Shown: piece by piece, positions 18,033 through 28,975 of the stretch
Layout of the letters: the number at the start of each line of letters is the position of its first letter
How positions within the stretch are numbered: position 1 is the first letter of the stretch
Assembly: GCA_017409825.1 (NCBI GenBank)
Contig: JAFQRZ010000034.1
Span: forward strand, 1-64,000
Direction of reading: 5' to 3'
DNA from: Agathobacter sp.
GTDB lineage: Bacteria > Bacillota > Clostridia > Lachnospirales > Lachnospiraceae
DNA length: 64,000 nucleotides
Program-made: the position numbers and the translations under genes
Notes under the pieces: model-generated
Database searches by the model: none
Seen by the model: only the letters and a program-made list of their open reading frames with translations
What the model was told of the DNA's origin: nothing

Positions 18033-18392
18033 ATGGCATTACAAGATGATTTGCGAGCACAACTGATTAAACAGTTTGCTGCAGAAGTTATAGAATTAAC
18101 GGAACAAAGTGGAAAGAAGTTTTATGCATGCCCAACCTGTAAGAGGCCAGTGGTAAAAAGCGATGTAAAGTGTCCGGGCTGTCAGCAGGCATTGTCATGG
18201 CAGAATATCCACGTGGTAGAACAGGGAGCAAACGGACCTAGATTTGCGACATTGCGATTTGAGGTGCCGGCCGATTTTGAAAAAGGGTATTGTAGAAAAT
18301 GTCCACTTTCTTATATTGCAAAAACAAATGCAGAGAATGTATATGAGTGTCCATTGAATAATCGTGTGAATTGTCCACTAGAAATTGAATAA
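18033..18392 (+). CDS. Small Cys-rich protein, probable double zinc ribbon, unknown function
   Basis: 119 residues, soluble. Eight cysteines occur as CPTC, CPGC (spaced as a zinc ribbon, about residues 33-55), then CRKC, ECPL and NCPL in the last 35 residues, suggesting two metal sites. I do not recognise a named family. AAGGGGAAA precedes ATG 18033. It sits 44 bp after the antiporter operon and before a strong terminator, so it may be its last cistron. Metal binding or a nucleic-acid role are both open. Confidence 0.7.
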   Translation: MALQDDLRAQLIKQFAAEVIELTEQSGKKFYACPTCKRPVVKSDVKCPGCQQALSWQNIHVVEQGANGPRFATLRFEVPADFEKGYCRKCPLSYIAKTNAENVYECPLNNRVNCPLEIE

Positions 18393-18398
18393 GTAGAG

Positions 18399-18449
18399 AA
18401 AACTGTTACGAAATAGATAGTAAAATGTCGATTTTGTAGCAGTTTTTTT
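18399..18449 (+). terminator. Rho-independent terminator ending the antiporter region
   Basis: AACTGTTACGAAAT pairs with ATTTTGTAGCAGTT (G-U pairs allowed), followed by seven T. Confidence 0.85.
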
Positions 18450-18450
18450 A

Positions 18451-18478
18451 TTGACAGATGAAAAGTTAAGAGTAAAAT
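18451..18478 (+). promoter_or_regulatory. Promoter of the NCS2 permease gene
   Basis: Consensus TTGACA (18451-18456), 16-bp spacer, TAAAAT (18473-18478). Confidence 0.75.
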
Positions 18479-18514
18479 AGATGTGTAAAAAATATAGAAA
18501 AGAAAGGGAAAGAT

Positions 18515-19876
18515 ATGTTAGAAAAATTATTCAAATTAAAAGAAAATAACACTAACGTAAAGACAGAAATCATTGGTGGTATTACCACATTCATGACTAT
18601 GGCTTACATCCTTGCTGTAAATCCACAGATTCTTTCTGCATCTGGTATGGATTCACAGGCAATTCTTATGGCTACAGCTATCGCTTCCTTCATTGGAACG
18701 ATTGTTATGGCCCTTATGGCAAACTATCCATTTGCACTTGCTCCAGGACTTGGTTTAAATGCTTATTTCGCATTTACCGTATGTGGACAGATGGGTTATA
18801 GCTGGCAGTTTGCATTATTTGCAGTATTTTTAGAAGGTTTGGTATTCATCGTATTATCACTTACCAATGTACGTGAAGCAATCTTCAATGCAATTCCATT
18901 ATCTTTGAAAAAAGGTATTTCTGTAGGTATCGGTTTGTTCATCGCATTTATCGGTTTACAGAATGCAAATCTCGTAGTAGCAGATGCATCTACAAAAGTT
19001 GCTATCGTTGATTTCGTGGAGAACTTCAATACCGTAGGTATTGGTGCATTGCTTGCAATTATCGGAACACTTATCATCGTAATTCTTTCTGTTAAGAATG
19101 TAAAAGGTGCGATTCTTATCGGTATCCTCGCTACATGGTTGCTTGGTATTGTTTGCCAGCTTACTGGTATTTATACGGTTGATCCAGCAAATGGATTCTA
19201 TTCTTTACTTCCAGCTTGGTCAGAATTTAACCTTGGTGCAATTGGACAGACCTTTGGTCAGTGTTTTGCTCCAGAAGCATTTGCAAATGTAAAATGGGTA
19301 GACCTTTTCGTTATTATGTGCTCATTCTTAATGGTAGATATGTTTGATACACTTGGTACCGTAATCGGTGTAGCAAACAAAGCAAAAATGTTAGATGAAA
19401 ACGGCAAGCTTCCTAAGGTAAAAGAAGTATTATTAGCAGATGCGATTGCTACTTCAGCAGGTGCGGTACTTGGTACATCTACAACTACTACATTCGTAGA
19501 AAGCTCTGCAGGTGTATCAGCTGGTGCTAGAACAGGTCTTGCATCTATCGTAACAGGTGCGTTATTCTTGCTTTCTATCTTCTTATCACCAGTATTCTGT
19601 GCAATCCCAGGATTTGCTACAGCACCAGCACTTATTTATGTTGGTTTCCTTATGATTACTGCAGTTGTAGAAATCGATATGGAAGATTTATCAGAAGCAA
19701 TTCCAGCATACCTTTGCTTAATCGGAATGCCACTCTTCTATAGCATTTCAGAAGGTATCGTATTCGGTGTTATTTCTTACGTTGTTATCAACCTTGTATG
19801 TGGTAAAGCAAAGAAAATCACACCACTTATGTATGTATTAGCTATTTTATTCGTATTGAAATATATTTTCTTATAA
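18515..19876 (+). CDS. NCS2-family purine permease (AzgA-type, xanthine/guanine/hypoxanthine)
   Basis: A 453-residue membrane protein with about 13-14 hydrophobic segments. The start (ENNTNVKTEIIGGITTFMTM followed by AYILAVNPQIL) and the MVDMFDTLGTVIGVA and GTSTTTTFVESSAGVSAGAR motifs identify the AzgA-like branch of NCS2 transporters, which import purine bases with protons. No purine riboswitch is visible upstream. The gene stands alone, with its own promoter and strong terminator. Substrate preference among purines cannot be read from sequence. Confidence 0.92.
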   Translation: MLEKLFKLKENNTNVKTEIIGGITTFMTMAYILAVNPQILSASGMDSQAILMATAIASFIGTIVMALMANYPFALAPGLGLNAYFAFTVCGQMGYSWQFALFAVFLEGLVFIVLSLTNVREAIFNAIPLSLKKGISVGIGLFIAFIGLQNANLVVADASTKVAIVDFVENFNTVGIGALLAIIGTLIIVILSVKNVKGAILIGILATWLLGIVCQLTGIYTVDPANGFYSLLPAWSEFNLGAIGQTFGQCFAPEAFANVKWVDLFVIMCSFLMVDMFDTLGTVIGVANKAKMLDENGKLPKVKEVLLADAIATSAGAVLGTSTTTTFVESSAGVSAGARTGLASIVTGALFLLSIFLSPVFCAIPGFATAPALIYVGFLMITAVVEIDMEDLSEAIPAYLCLIGMPLFYSISEGIVFGVISYVVINLVCGKAKKITPLMYVLAILFVLKYIFL

Positions 19877-19892
19877 AAGTAACAAGAGCTAT

Positions 19893-19930
19893 GAGGCTGT
19901 CGCAAATTTATTTTGCGGCAGCCTCTTTTT
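19893..19930 (+). terminator. Rho-independent terminator after the permease gene
   Basis: GAGGCTGTCGCAAA pairs with TTTGCGGCAGCCTC (one G-U) around a short loop, followed by five T. Confidence 0.95.
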
Positions 19931-19933
19931 GCC

Positions 19934-19962
19934 TTGTCAATCTAGAAATTATCTAGTAGAAT
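19934..19962 (+). promoter_or_regulatory. Candidate promoter of the 5'-nucleotidase gene
   Basis: TTGTCA (19934-19939), 17-bp spacer, TAGAAT (19957-19962). Confidence 0.65.
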
Positions 19963-20037
19963 ATGTAATAGTGGGGAAAGTGTGTGCAAAAGACACAATT
20001 TCGCAAAAGAAGTTATAGAAATATGAGGGATACCAAC

Positions 20038-23158
<3,121 letters not shown>

Positions 23159-23225
23159 TTTGATGCTTGGCTCAGCAGAACAATCCTTGCTGAGGATGAA
23201 GTGAGTAATAAAGGAGGAAGACCAC

Positions 23226-24167
23226 ATGGTAAAATACTATAGAACCGACGATAGTCGTATCCATGAAGAAGAAAAAATTGATAGTGGAGTATGGATTCAT
23301 ATGGTCGACCCGACGGCAGAAGAGACGATGCTTTTGGCGGATTCTTTGGATATCGACGTAGCAGACTTAAGAGCCGCACTCGACGAAGAAGAAAGTTCGC
23401 GTATTGAATTGGAAGACGGTTATACCCTCATCCTGATTGACGTTCCTTCAACAGAGATTCGTCACAAAAAAGTAATGTATACCACAATTCCTTTGGGTAT
23501 CATTTTGACACAGGATTTGATTATTACGGTTTGTACCGAAGACTTACCAGTGCTGCAGGCGTTTATCAATAACCGTGTAAAAGAATTTTCGACGAAGAAA
23601 AAACTTCGTTTCGTATATCAGATTCTTTATCGCACCACGGTTGTGTATCAGGGACATCTGCGTACCATCGACAAGAAGCGTAATGAAATCGAAGAACGAA
23701 TCGAAAACGACACACGAGAAGACGACCTTATTGCTTTGCATGAATTGGAATCTACACTGGTATACTTTGCGACATCTCTTCGTGCAAATGGAAATGTATT
23801 GGACCGACTCACTCGTTACAAGAGACTTGAGCAGTATCCAGAAGACAAAGAGCTTTTGGATGACGTAATTATCGAAAACAAGCAGGCGATTGAAATGACG
23901 GGTATTTATCGTGATATCATAAACGGTACTCGTGAGTTGATGTCTTCGGTATTGGATAAACGATTGAATAACGTTATGAAAACACTGACCTCGATCACAC
24001 TTATCATGGCGGTACCAACGGTTATTTCCGGTATCTATGGTATGAATGTAAATGCAGAGGGCGTGCCTTTTGCGACAGCGCCATTTGGATTTGCGGTTAT
24101 CTGCGTGTTGATTGTTGTAGTGTGTATTTTCATGCTGTGGTTCTTGAAACGGAAGAAGATGCTGTAA
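23226..24167 (+). CDS. corA: CorA-family Mg2+/Co2+ transporter
   Basis: 313 residues: a large cytoplasmic domain rich in charged helices, then two C-terminal membrane helices. The first ends with the diagnostic GIYGMNV, whose GMN forms the mouth of the pentameric channel. The end (FMLWFLKRKKML) is the basic tail of the family. AAGGAGG precedes ATG 23226. The spacer from trpS holds a small hairpin (CTCAGCA/TGCTGAG, 23171-23194) without a T-run. A terminator follows. Confidence 0.93.
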   Translation: MVKYYRTDDSRIHEEEKIDSGVWIHMVDPTAEETMLLADSLDIDVADLRAALDEEESSRIELEDGYTLILIDVPSTEIRHKKVMYTTIPLGIILTQDLIITVCTEDLPVLQAFINNRVKEFSTKKKLRFVYQILYRTTVVYQGHLRTIDKKRNEIEERIENDTREDDLIALHELESTLVYFATSLRANGNVLDRLTRYKRLEQYPEDKELLDDVIIENKQAIEMTGIYRDIINGTRELMSSVLDKRLNNVMKTLTSITLIMAVPTVISGIYGMNVNAEGVPFATAPFGFAVICVLIVVVCIFMLWFLKRKKML

Positions 24168-24195
24168 CTAACGAGACAAGCATAATGGATAAAAA

Positions 24196-24238
24196 TAAAC
24201 GCAGAGCATGTTTACATGCATCTGCGTTTTGTTTTTAG
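24196..24238 (+). terminator. Rho-independent terminator after corA
   Basis: AAACGCAGA and GCATG pair with CATGC and TCTGCGTTT in one long stem, followed by TTGTTTTT. Confidence 0.92.
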
Positions 24239-24245
24239 ACATGTG

Positions 24246-24322
24246 GTTTGGCGACTAGCCAAACAGCTCGAGCCTTAGTTGCGAAGCAACGGAAAAGAGT
24301 GCGTAGCACTCGTGGGTCGAGC
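24246..24322. other. Cluster of strong hairpins in the convergent corA/methyltransferase spacer
   Basis: GTTTGGC/GCCAAAC (24246-24264) is followed by a three-way-junction-like fold. GCTCGA (24266-24271) and TCGAGC (24317-24322) close two triloop hairpins: GTTGC-GAA-GCAAC (24278-24290) and GAGTGC-GTA-GCACTC (24297-24311). There is no T-run. A similar triloop hairpin occurs at 35808-35820. The function is unknown. Confidence 0.6.
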
Positions 24323-24336
24323 TTGCTTGTCTTATT

Positions 24337-25212
24337 TTACTTTCCTTCAAATCTACCACTAGCTCCACAAGGAAGTACTAATCCTGTCTCGGAAACAGGA
24401 AGTCCGATTTCGTTTGCAGTAGTAGTACCATCGAAGTCTTTTAAGGCTGTACTAATCATATAGGTAAGTACGGCTGGCTGTAAGCCTGTGGTGTATGAGT
24501 TCACTAAGAAGAATAATGGTTTGTCAGTAAGGAGCTGTGCACACAACTTAATAAGTGGATATACAGCTTCTTCAATTTTCCAGATTTCGCCCTTTGGTCC
24601 ACGTCCATAAGAAGGTGGATCCATGATGATGGCATCGTAGTGATTACCACGGCGGATTTCTCTTTCTACGAATTTTACACAGTCATCTACAATCCAGCGT
24701 ATTGGCGCTTCTGCCAAGGCAGAAGAAACAGCATTTTCTTTTGCCCATCCAACCATACCTTTAGAAGCATCTACGTGTGTAACACTTGCACCTGCAGCAG
24801 CGGCTGCCAAGGTTGCACCGCCAGTATAGGCGAAGAGGTTTAATACTTTGATTGGACGGCCTGCATTTTTAATCTTCTGTGAGAACCAATCCCAGTTGGT
24901 TGCCTGTTCAGGGAAAAGGCCTGTATGCTTAAAACTAAATGGCTTTAAGTTGAAGGTGAGCTGCTCGCCGATTGGCAAGTCGTAGTGAATGCTCCATTCA
25001 TTTGGCAAATCAAAGAATTCCCATTCGCCGCCACCCTTTTTACTTCTATGATAATGTCCGTTTAATTTCTTCCAATTTTTGTTTTTCTTAGGAGTATCCC
25101 AAATAACCTGAGGGTCCGGACGAAGCAATACATATTTGCCCCAGCGTTCCAGTTTTTCACCTTGTGAACAATCGATTACCTGGTAATCCTTCCATCCATC
25201 TGCAATCCACAT
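24337..25212 (-). CDS. Class I SAM-dependent methyltransferase (RlmI/RlmK-like catalytic domain)
   Basis: 291 residues, encoded opposite to corA. SAM-binding motif I is VLNLFAYTGGATLAAAAAGA, followed by VTHVDASKGMVGWAKEN; motif IV is IIMDPPSYGRGPKGE. These match the 23S rRNA m5C/m2G methyltransferase group, but the N-terminal PUA domain of RlmI is missing and the substrate is therefore uncertain. The N-terminus (MWIADGWKDYQVIDCSQGEK) is typical of a clostridial branch. GAAAGGA precedes its ATG. Confidence 0.85.
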   Translation of the reverse strand: MWIADGWKDYQVIDCSQGEKLERWGKYVLLRPDPQVIWDTPKKNKNWKKLNGHYHRSKKGGGEWEFFDLPNEWSIHYDLPIGEQLTFNLKPFSFKHTGLFPEQATNWDWFSQKIKNAGRPIKVLNLFAYTGGATLAAAAAGASVTHVDASKGMVGWAKENAVSSALAEAPIRWIVDDCVKFVEREIRRGNHYDAIIMDPPSYGRGPKGEIWKIEEAVYPLIKLCAQLLTDKPLFFLVNSYTTGLQPAVLTYMISTALKDFDGTTTANEIGLPVSETGLVLPCGASGRFEGK

Positions 25213-25309
25213 AATGAATTCCTTTCTTCTATATAAATAGCGTTGCTAACATAATTACTAGACTATCATATATGGTTTTTGGTAAAATGTCTAATACTTT
25301 TCATATAAA

Positions 25310-25338
25310 TTGAAAAAGAGAAACAAGTATGCTATGAT
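25310..25338 (+). promoter_or_regulatory. Promoter of the cobalamin-riboswitch unit
   Basis: TTGAAA (25310-25315), 17-bp spacer, TATGAT (25333-25338), just before the riboswitch. Confidence 0.7.
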
Positions 25339-25348
25339 TATCCACATA

Positions 25349-25545
25349 GTTCTATGCAAGGGGAAACAGGTGTAACTCCTGTACGAGCCCGTCGCCGTGA
25401 GGTACGTTATAAAAGTTAATCTACCTAAATGCCACAATTTAGGGAATGACCATTGGGAGTAATCTTGAGAAGGTTGATGAACGAAGTGCCAAGTCGAAAT
25501 ATCCGAGCATAGAACCCTTCATTACAAGTCGAAAGGGCTATGTAC
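25349..25545 (+). ncRNA. Cobalamin (B12) riboswitch with overlapping expression hairpin
   Basis: The outer stem is a perfect 9-bp pairing of GTTCTATGC (25349-25357) with GCATAGAAC (25507-25515). Inside are the conserved blocks GGGGAAACAGGTGTAACTCC and GCCCGTCGCCGTGAGGTACG, and a diverged B12 box (GCCAAGTCGAAATATCCGAG). The 3' strand of the outer stem can instead pair downstream: CATAGAACCCTT with AAGGGCTATG (25508-25544), so ligand binding should choose between two folds. No T-run follows, so control is probably at translation or through a less obvious site. The genes below encode a DUF4430 lipoprotein and an ECF S component, fitting B12 uptake. Confidence 0.85.
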
Positions 25546-25614
25546 GCCGCGAGAGCCGGTGGTGGAAGGAACCAGCACAGGTATGTGCAAATCAAATAAA
25601 AGGAGATTAAGAAT

Positions 25615-26118
25615 ATGCAAAAGAAATGGAACAACAAACTTTTGCCGCTCATTCTTAGTACAATGCTTATTGTGGCTATGGCATTTAGTATGACGGCGTG
25701 TGGTGGCAATGACACAGAGAAACCAAACACAGAAGGGCAGAATGTCGCTGGAACTGAAAATGATGCACCAGGAGATGTGCAGGATGAACAAGGGACACAG
25801 ACGGATGCGAAGGTTCTTGGCGAAGGTAAAACAGAATTTACCTTTGTGGTAGTTGATAAGGAAGGGAAAGAAACATCTTTTGAAATCCACACGGACAAAA
25901 CAACAGTGGGTGAAGCTTTATTAGAGCTTGAATTGATTCAGGGAGAAGCTGGCCCGTATGGACTGTATGTAAAAGCGGTGAATGGTACGACTTTGGATTA
26001 TGACAAGGATGGTATGTACTGGTCTTTTTATATTAATGGTGATTATGCGATGACGGGCGTAGATGTAACGGAAATAAAAGAGGGAGAAATCTATTCCTTT
26101 AAGGCGGAGAAGTCATGA
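25615..26118 (+). CDS. DUF4430 lipoprotein, probable cobalamin-binding
   Basis: A 167-residue lipoprotein. The signal peptide ends at MTAC with Cys29 lipidated; an acidic, Gly/Asn-rich linker follows, then a DUF4430 domain (about 75-165, FTFVVVDKEGKETSFEI, GEALLELELI, YWSFYINGDYAMTGVD). DUF4430 is related to the C-terminal domain of transcobalamin and intrinsic factor. Downstream of a B12 riboswitch and overlapping an ECF S-component gene, it is probably the surface capture protein for a cobamide. AAAGGAGA precedes ATG 25615. Confidence 0.85.
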   Translation: MQKKWNNKLLPLILSTMLIVAMAFSMTACGGNDTEKPNTEGQNVAGTENDAPGDVQDEQGTQTDAKVLGEGKTEFTFVVVDKEGKETSFEIHTDKTTVGEALLELELIQGEAGPYGLYVKAVNGTTLDYDKDGMYWSFYINGDYAMTGVDVTEIKEGEIYSFKAEKS

Positions 26119-26633
26119 GGTTAAAGACGAGAGAACTGGCTATTTTTGCGATGCTAGGAGCAATTATGTATCTGTCCAAAATTATCATGGAGTGGGTGCC
26201 GAATGTGCATTTGCTTGGAACACTTGTTATGGCCTACACCCTGGTATATAGAAAAAAGGCCTTGTATCCGATTTATGTATATGTGTTCTTAAATGGAGCA
26301 CTAGCAGGTTTTAACGCATGGTGGATTCCGTATCTATATGTATGGACGGTGCTTTGGGCAGTGACGATGCTGCTTCCGAAGAATATGCCGAAAAAAGTTG
26401 CGCCTATTATATATATGGTAGTGTGTGCATTGCATGGATTCGGGTTTGGGATTTTGTATGCACCTTCCCAAGCGGTTATGTTTGGTCTAAGCTTTGAGGC
26501 AACGCTTGCGTGGATTGCATCGGGCTTTCCGTTTGATGTGATGCACGGGATTGGCAACTTTTTCTGTGGGATGCTGATTGTACCGATTGCATCCGTGCTT
26601 CGAATGTTAGAGCGAAGTGCAAATTCAGAATAA
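26115..26633 (+). CDS. ECF transporter S component, probable cobalamin uptake
   Basis: 172 residues with five to six membrane helices. The N-terminus (TRELAIFAMLGAIMYLSKII) is typical of S components, which bind a vitamin and dock with a shared energising module encoded elsewhere. It overlaps the DUF4430 gene by four bases (ATGA), and both lie under the B12 riboswitch, so a cobalamin or precursor substrate is inferred. It resembles the proposed CblT-type S components, but family assignment was made only from motif and context. Confidence 0.82.
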   Translation: MRLKTRELAIFAMLGAIMYLSKIIMEWVPNVHLLGTLVMAYTLVYRKKALYPIYVYVFLNGALAGFNAWWIPYLYVWTVLWAVTMLLPKNMPKKVAPIIYMVVCALHGFGFGILYAPSQAVMFGLSFEATLAWIASGFPFDVMHGIGNFFCGMLIVPIASVLRMLERSANSE

Positions 26634-26644
26634 GAGAAAACGAG

Positions 26645-26678
26645 GGGCATCTTGCAAGAAATTTGTAAGGTGCCTTTT
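26645..26678 (+). terminator. Rho-independent terminator of the B12 unit
   Basis: GGCATCTTGCAA pairs with TTGTAAGGTGCC (G-U allowed) around a short loop, followed by four T. Confidence 0.75.
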
Positions 26679-26697
26679 GCATTCTACTTTTTGTAGG

Positions 26698-26735
26698 GTG
26701 ACAATTTTCTTCCTGTAATTTATACTACAATTACA
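26698..26735 (+). promoter_or_regulatory. Promoter and candidate autoregulatory operator of the second XRE gene
   Basis: GTGACA (26698-26703), 17-bp spacer, TATACT (26721-26726). An inverted repeat TGTAATT (26714-26720) / AATTACA (26729-26735) brackets the -10, as expected for a repressor site. Confidence 0.65.
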
Positions 26736-26766
26736 AAGAGGCCTCAGTGAGTGAAAGGAGGACGAC

Positions 26767-28026
26767 ATGAACGCAGAATATACAGGAAAGAAAATTTCGG
26801 AACTTCGTAAAGAAAAGAATATGACTCAAAAAGAGTTGGCAGATAAATTGCATGTGACAGATAAGGCAGTTAGCAAATGGGAGCGCGGTGCGAATTTTCC
26901 AGATCTTGGATTGATGGAAGAATTGGCAGTAGCGTTAGATACGACTCCTTCTATATTATTAGGTTTGGAGAATGCGACAAAAGAGGAGATTGTGAATTCG
27001 TTTGCGGAGATTTCGAATCAGCAATCAGAAGAAGCAGAGAAGGAAATCCAGCAGGTGGGATGGATTACCCTGTTTGCAGGGATTTTTCTTATTATATTTC
27101 TTGAGCCATCAAAGATGCATTGGTCGATAAGTGGTTTGCTAGGTGCAATTGTAGGTGTTTCTATTTATGTGCTTAAAAAATATAAGGCGGTTGGGGAGTT
27201 TGAACTCTTAGATACTGTGCTAGCAGAAGTGATTGTTGCGGATGGATTCATTTTTCTGTTGATTCAACTAGTTACAGGAAGTAATCCGCATATTATGGTA
27301 TCTGCAATAATTATTGGTATTGCGGTTATATGTGCACAGATGCTCTTTTATCGAGTGATGAAACCTCAATGGATGAAATTCCTACCGGTGGTTGTTTCTT
27401 TGTGCTGGTTAATGTGGGGAGTTCTGCTTGAATTGTCTAAAGCAAACTGGGAGAATCGTTATTGGGGAGAGTTTGCGGTTTATTCGATTTTGCCGTTTGT
27501 ATGTTGTATTGTTACATGGTTCGTTTGCAGAAAACTAGATGTTAATAAGGAGAATATCTTATCAAGTTTGAAACCATTTGCAATCGTGTTTGCGACGGCG
27601 TTGTTGCTTATTTGTTTGCTGGGTCAGGATTTGATAGCAAAAACTTATGTAATGGTATTTCATAAGAATTTGGAAAGCTATGCAGAAGAACTGCTGGACA
27701 AAGTTGAGGATGCAAGTGTAAACGATGAAAATATCTACTCTGCGGATAATGGTTTGTATCTAGTAGACAAGTATGGTTTCTGGGAAGTTACTTGTTATTC
27801 GAGTAATGGTATGGTTGAATTCATGGTGGGCGGAAAAGGCTTAGTATTTAATAGCACCTACTGGGGATTCTATTATTCGCCAGACAATACCCATAAGGTT
27901 TACCAGGGAGCAGATATTCCTTTGAATGTAAACAATGACTTGGCGGATTGGTATGGAGAAGGAGATAATTGGGGGAAATCTATACGACTGCGGGATAAGT
28001 GGTTCTGGTTTGAAGCGAGCTTCTAA
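26767..28026 (+). CDS. XRE-family regulator with multiple membrane helices
   Basis: 419 residues. The N-terminal helix-turn-helix (about 10-63, NMTQKELADKLHVTDKAVSK then WERG) is joined to a region with about seven hydrophobic segments (roughly 105-295) and an outer C-terminal domain of about 115 residues without a known family. It is a second membrane-bound one-component regulator in this window, built like the 2154 gene but with more helices. AAAGGAGG precedes ATG 26767. An inverted repeat around its own -10 suggests self-repression. Signal and targets are unknown. Confidence 0.85.
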   Translation: MNAEYTGKKISELRKEKNMTQKELADKLHVTDKAVSKWERGANFPDLGLMEELAVALDTTPSILLGLENATKEEIVNSFAEISNQQSEEAEKEIQQVGWITLFAGIFLIIFLEPSKMHWSISGLLGAIVGVSIYVLKKYKAVGEFELLDTVLAEVIVADGFIFLLIQLVTGSNPHIMVSAIIIGIAVICAQMLFYRVMKPQWMKFLPVVVSLCWLMWGVLLELSKANWENRYWGEFAVYSILPFVCCIVTWFVCRKLDVNKENILSSLKPFAIVFATALLLICLLGQDLIAKTYVMVFHKNLESYAEELLDKVEDASVNDENIYSADNGLYLVDKYGFWEVTCYSSNGMVEFMVGGKGLVFNSTYWGFYYSPDNTHKVYQGADIPLNVNNDLADWYGEGDNWGKSIRLRDKWFWFEASF

Positions 28027-28045
28027 TTAAGAAAATAATTATTCA

Positions 28046-28069
28046 GGGATAGTGAAAGCTATCCCTTTT
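28046..28069 (+). terminator. Rho-independent terminator after the second XRE gene
   Basis: GGGATAG pairs with CTATCCC around TGAAAG, followed by TTTT. Confidence 0.88.
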
Positions 28070-28243
28070 GTATTTTCTCAAAAACAACCTAAAACTCTAT
28101 AGACAAAATCTCCCAATTTGATATACTAACCAAGGTTGTTGACACGAGTTTCTTCTATATATAAGAAGAAATACCACATCTAGTGGCAAAAATATGCGAA
28201 ACATACTAATTTAATTTTGCACAAAAAATTTTTAAAAAAATTG

Positions 28244-28272
28244 TTGCAATTGCTGGTTTTCTCGTGTATAAT
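28244..28272 (+). promoter_or_regulatory. Main promoter of the S10-spc ribosomal operon
   Basis: TTGCAA (28244-28249), 17-bp spacer, consensus TATAAT (28267-28272), about 235 bp before rpsJ. A second, weaker candidate is TAGACA-16-TATACT at 28100-28127. Confidence 0.8.
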
Positions 28273-28278
28273 GACTTT

Positions 28279-28480
28279 TGCTGTGGCATGATAGCTGTGA
28301 AGCGTGAGGTTGCTAGCAAGTAAAATTGCTAGGTTTTCCGTGGAGCGAATGTCAAGTTAGGAAACTGACGACAAGTCACTGTACCCACATACGGTCTGCA
28401 TTAGGCAGAAACAACGTGTGAGAGTCTTTAGGACACACACGGAGAAGTGTACAGTCACCGCTTGTCGTACTGAAATTTTA
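28279..28480 (+). ncRNA. Structured 5' leader of the S10 operon
   Basis: About 200 nt of transcribed leader. A long closing stem pairs ACGACAAG (28368-28375) with CTTGTCGT (28461-28468) and ACTGTAC (28378-28384) with GTACAGT (28449-28455). Inside are two hairpins: TCTGC/GCAGA (28395-28409) and CGTGTG/CACACG (28415-28441). No T-run follows. Firmicutes and proteobacteria use S10 leaders for feedback by L4; the same role here is inference. The region 28070-28240 holds only A/T-rich promoter sequence. Confidence 0.65.
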
Positions 28481-28506
28481 AGTGCGAAAAGGAGGCGACT
28501 TTTTTT

Positions 28507-28824
28507 ATGGCAAGTCAAGTAATGAGAATCACTCTCAAGGCTTATGATCACGAATTAGTTGATTCATCAGCTAAAAAAATCATCGAAACTGTAAAGAAGA
28601 ATGGATCACAGGTGAGCGGACCAGTGCCACTTCCAACTAAGAAGGAAGTTATCACTATCTTAAGAGCTACTCACAAGTACAAAGATTCTCGTGAACAGTT
28701 CGAACAGAGAACTCATAAGAGACTTATCGATATCATTGCTCCAACACAGAAAACAGTTGATGCATTATCTCGTTTAGAAATGCCAGCTGGTGTTTACATT
28801 GATATCAAAATGAAAAACAAATAA
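28507..28824 (+). CDS. rpsJ: 30S ribosomal protein S10
   Basis: First gene of the S10 operon; S10 sits in the 30S head and also acts in antitermination as NusE. 105 residues, close to the usual length, with [20 protein letters not shown] at the start and [17 protein letters not shown] at the end. AAAAGGAGG precedes ATG 28507. A 151-bp spacer with small hairpins (for example GAACG/CGTTC) separates it from rplC, wider than most gaps in this operon. Confidence 0.98.
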   Translation: MASQVMRITLKAYDHELVDSSAKKIIETVKKNGSQVSGPVPLPTKKEVITILRATHKYKDSREQFEQRTHKRLIDIIAPTQKTVDALSRLEMPAGVYIDIKMKNK

Positions 28825-28975
28825 GTTTTTCGAACACTACCTTATTTAATAAGGAAAACAAACAAAGAAATATCCCTGAATGGTTTACATAGATAAACTG
28901 CTCTAGGATGAACGGTTCCGCTACTCACTCGAATCGAGCATGAAGCGTTCCGCTGTAGAAAACAGGAGGTAAGAA

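Noticed and set aside
18393-18514. Possible purine riboswitch before the NCS2 permease
   Set aside because: The spacer holds only a terminator and a promoter, leaving about 30 nt of leader, too short for an aptamer.
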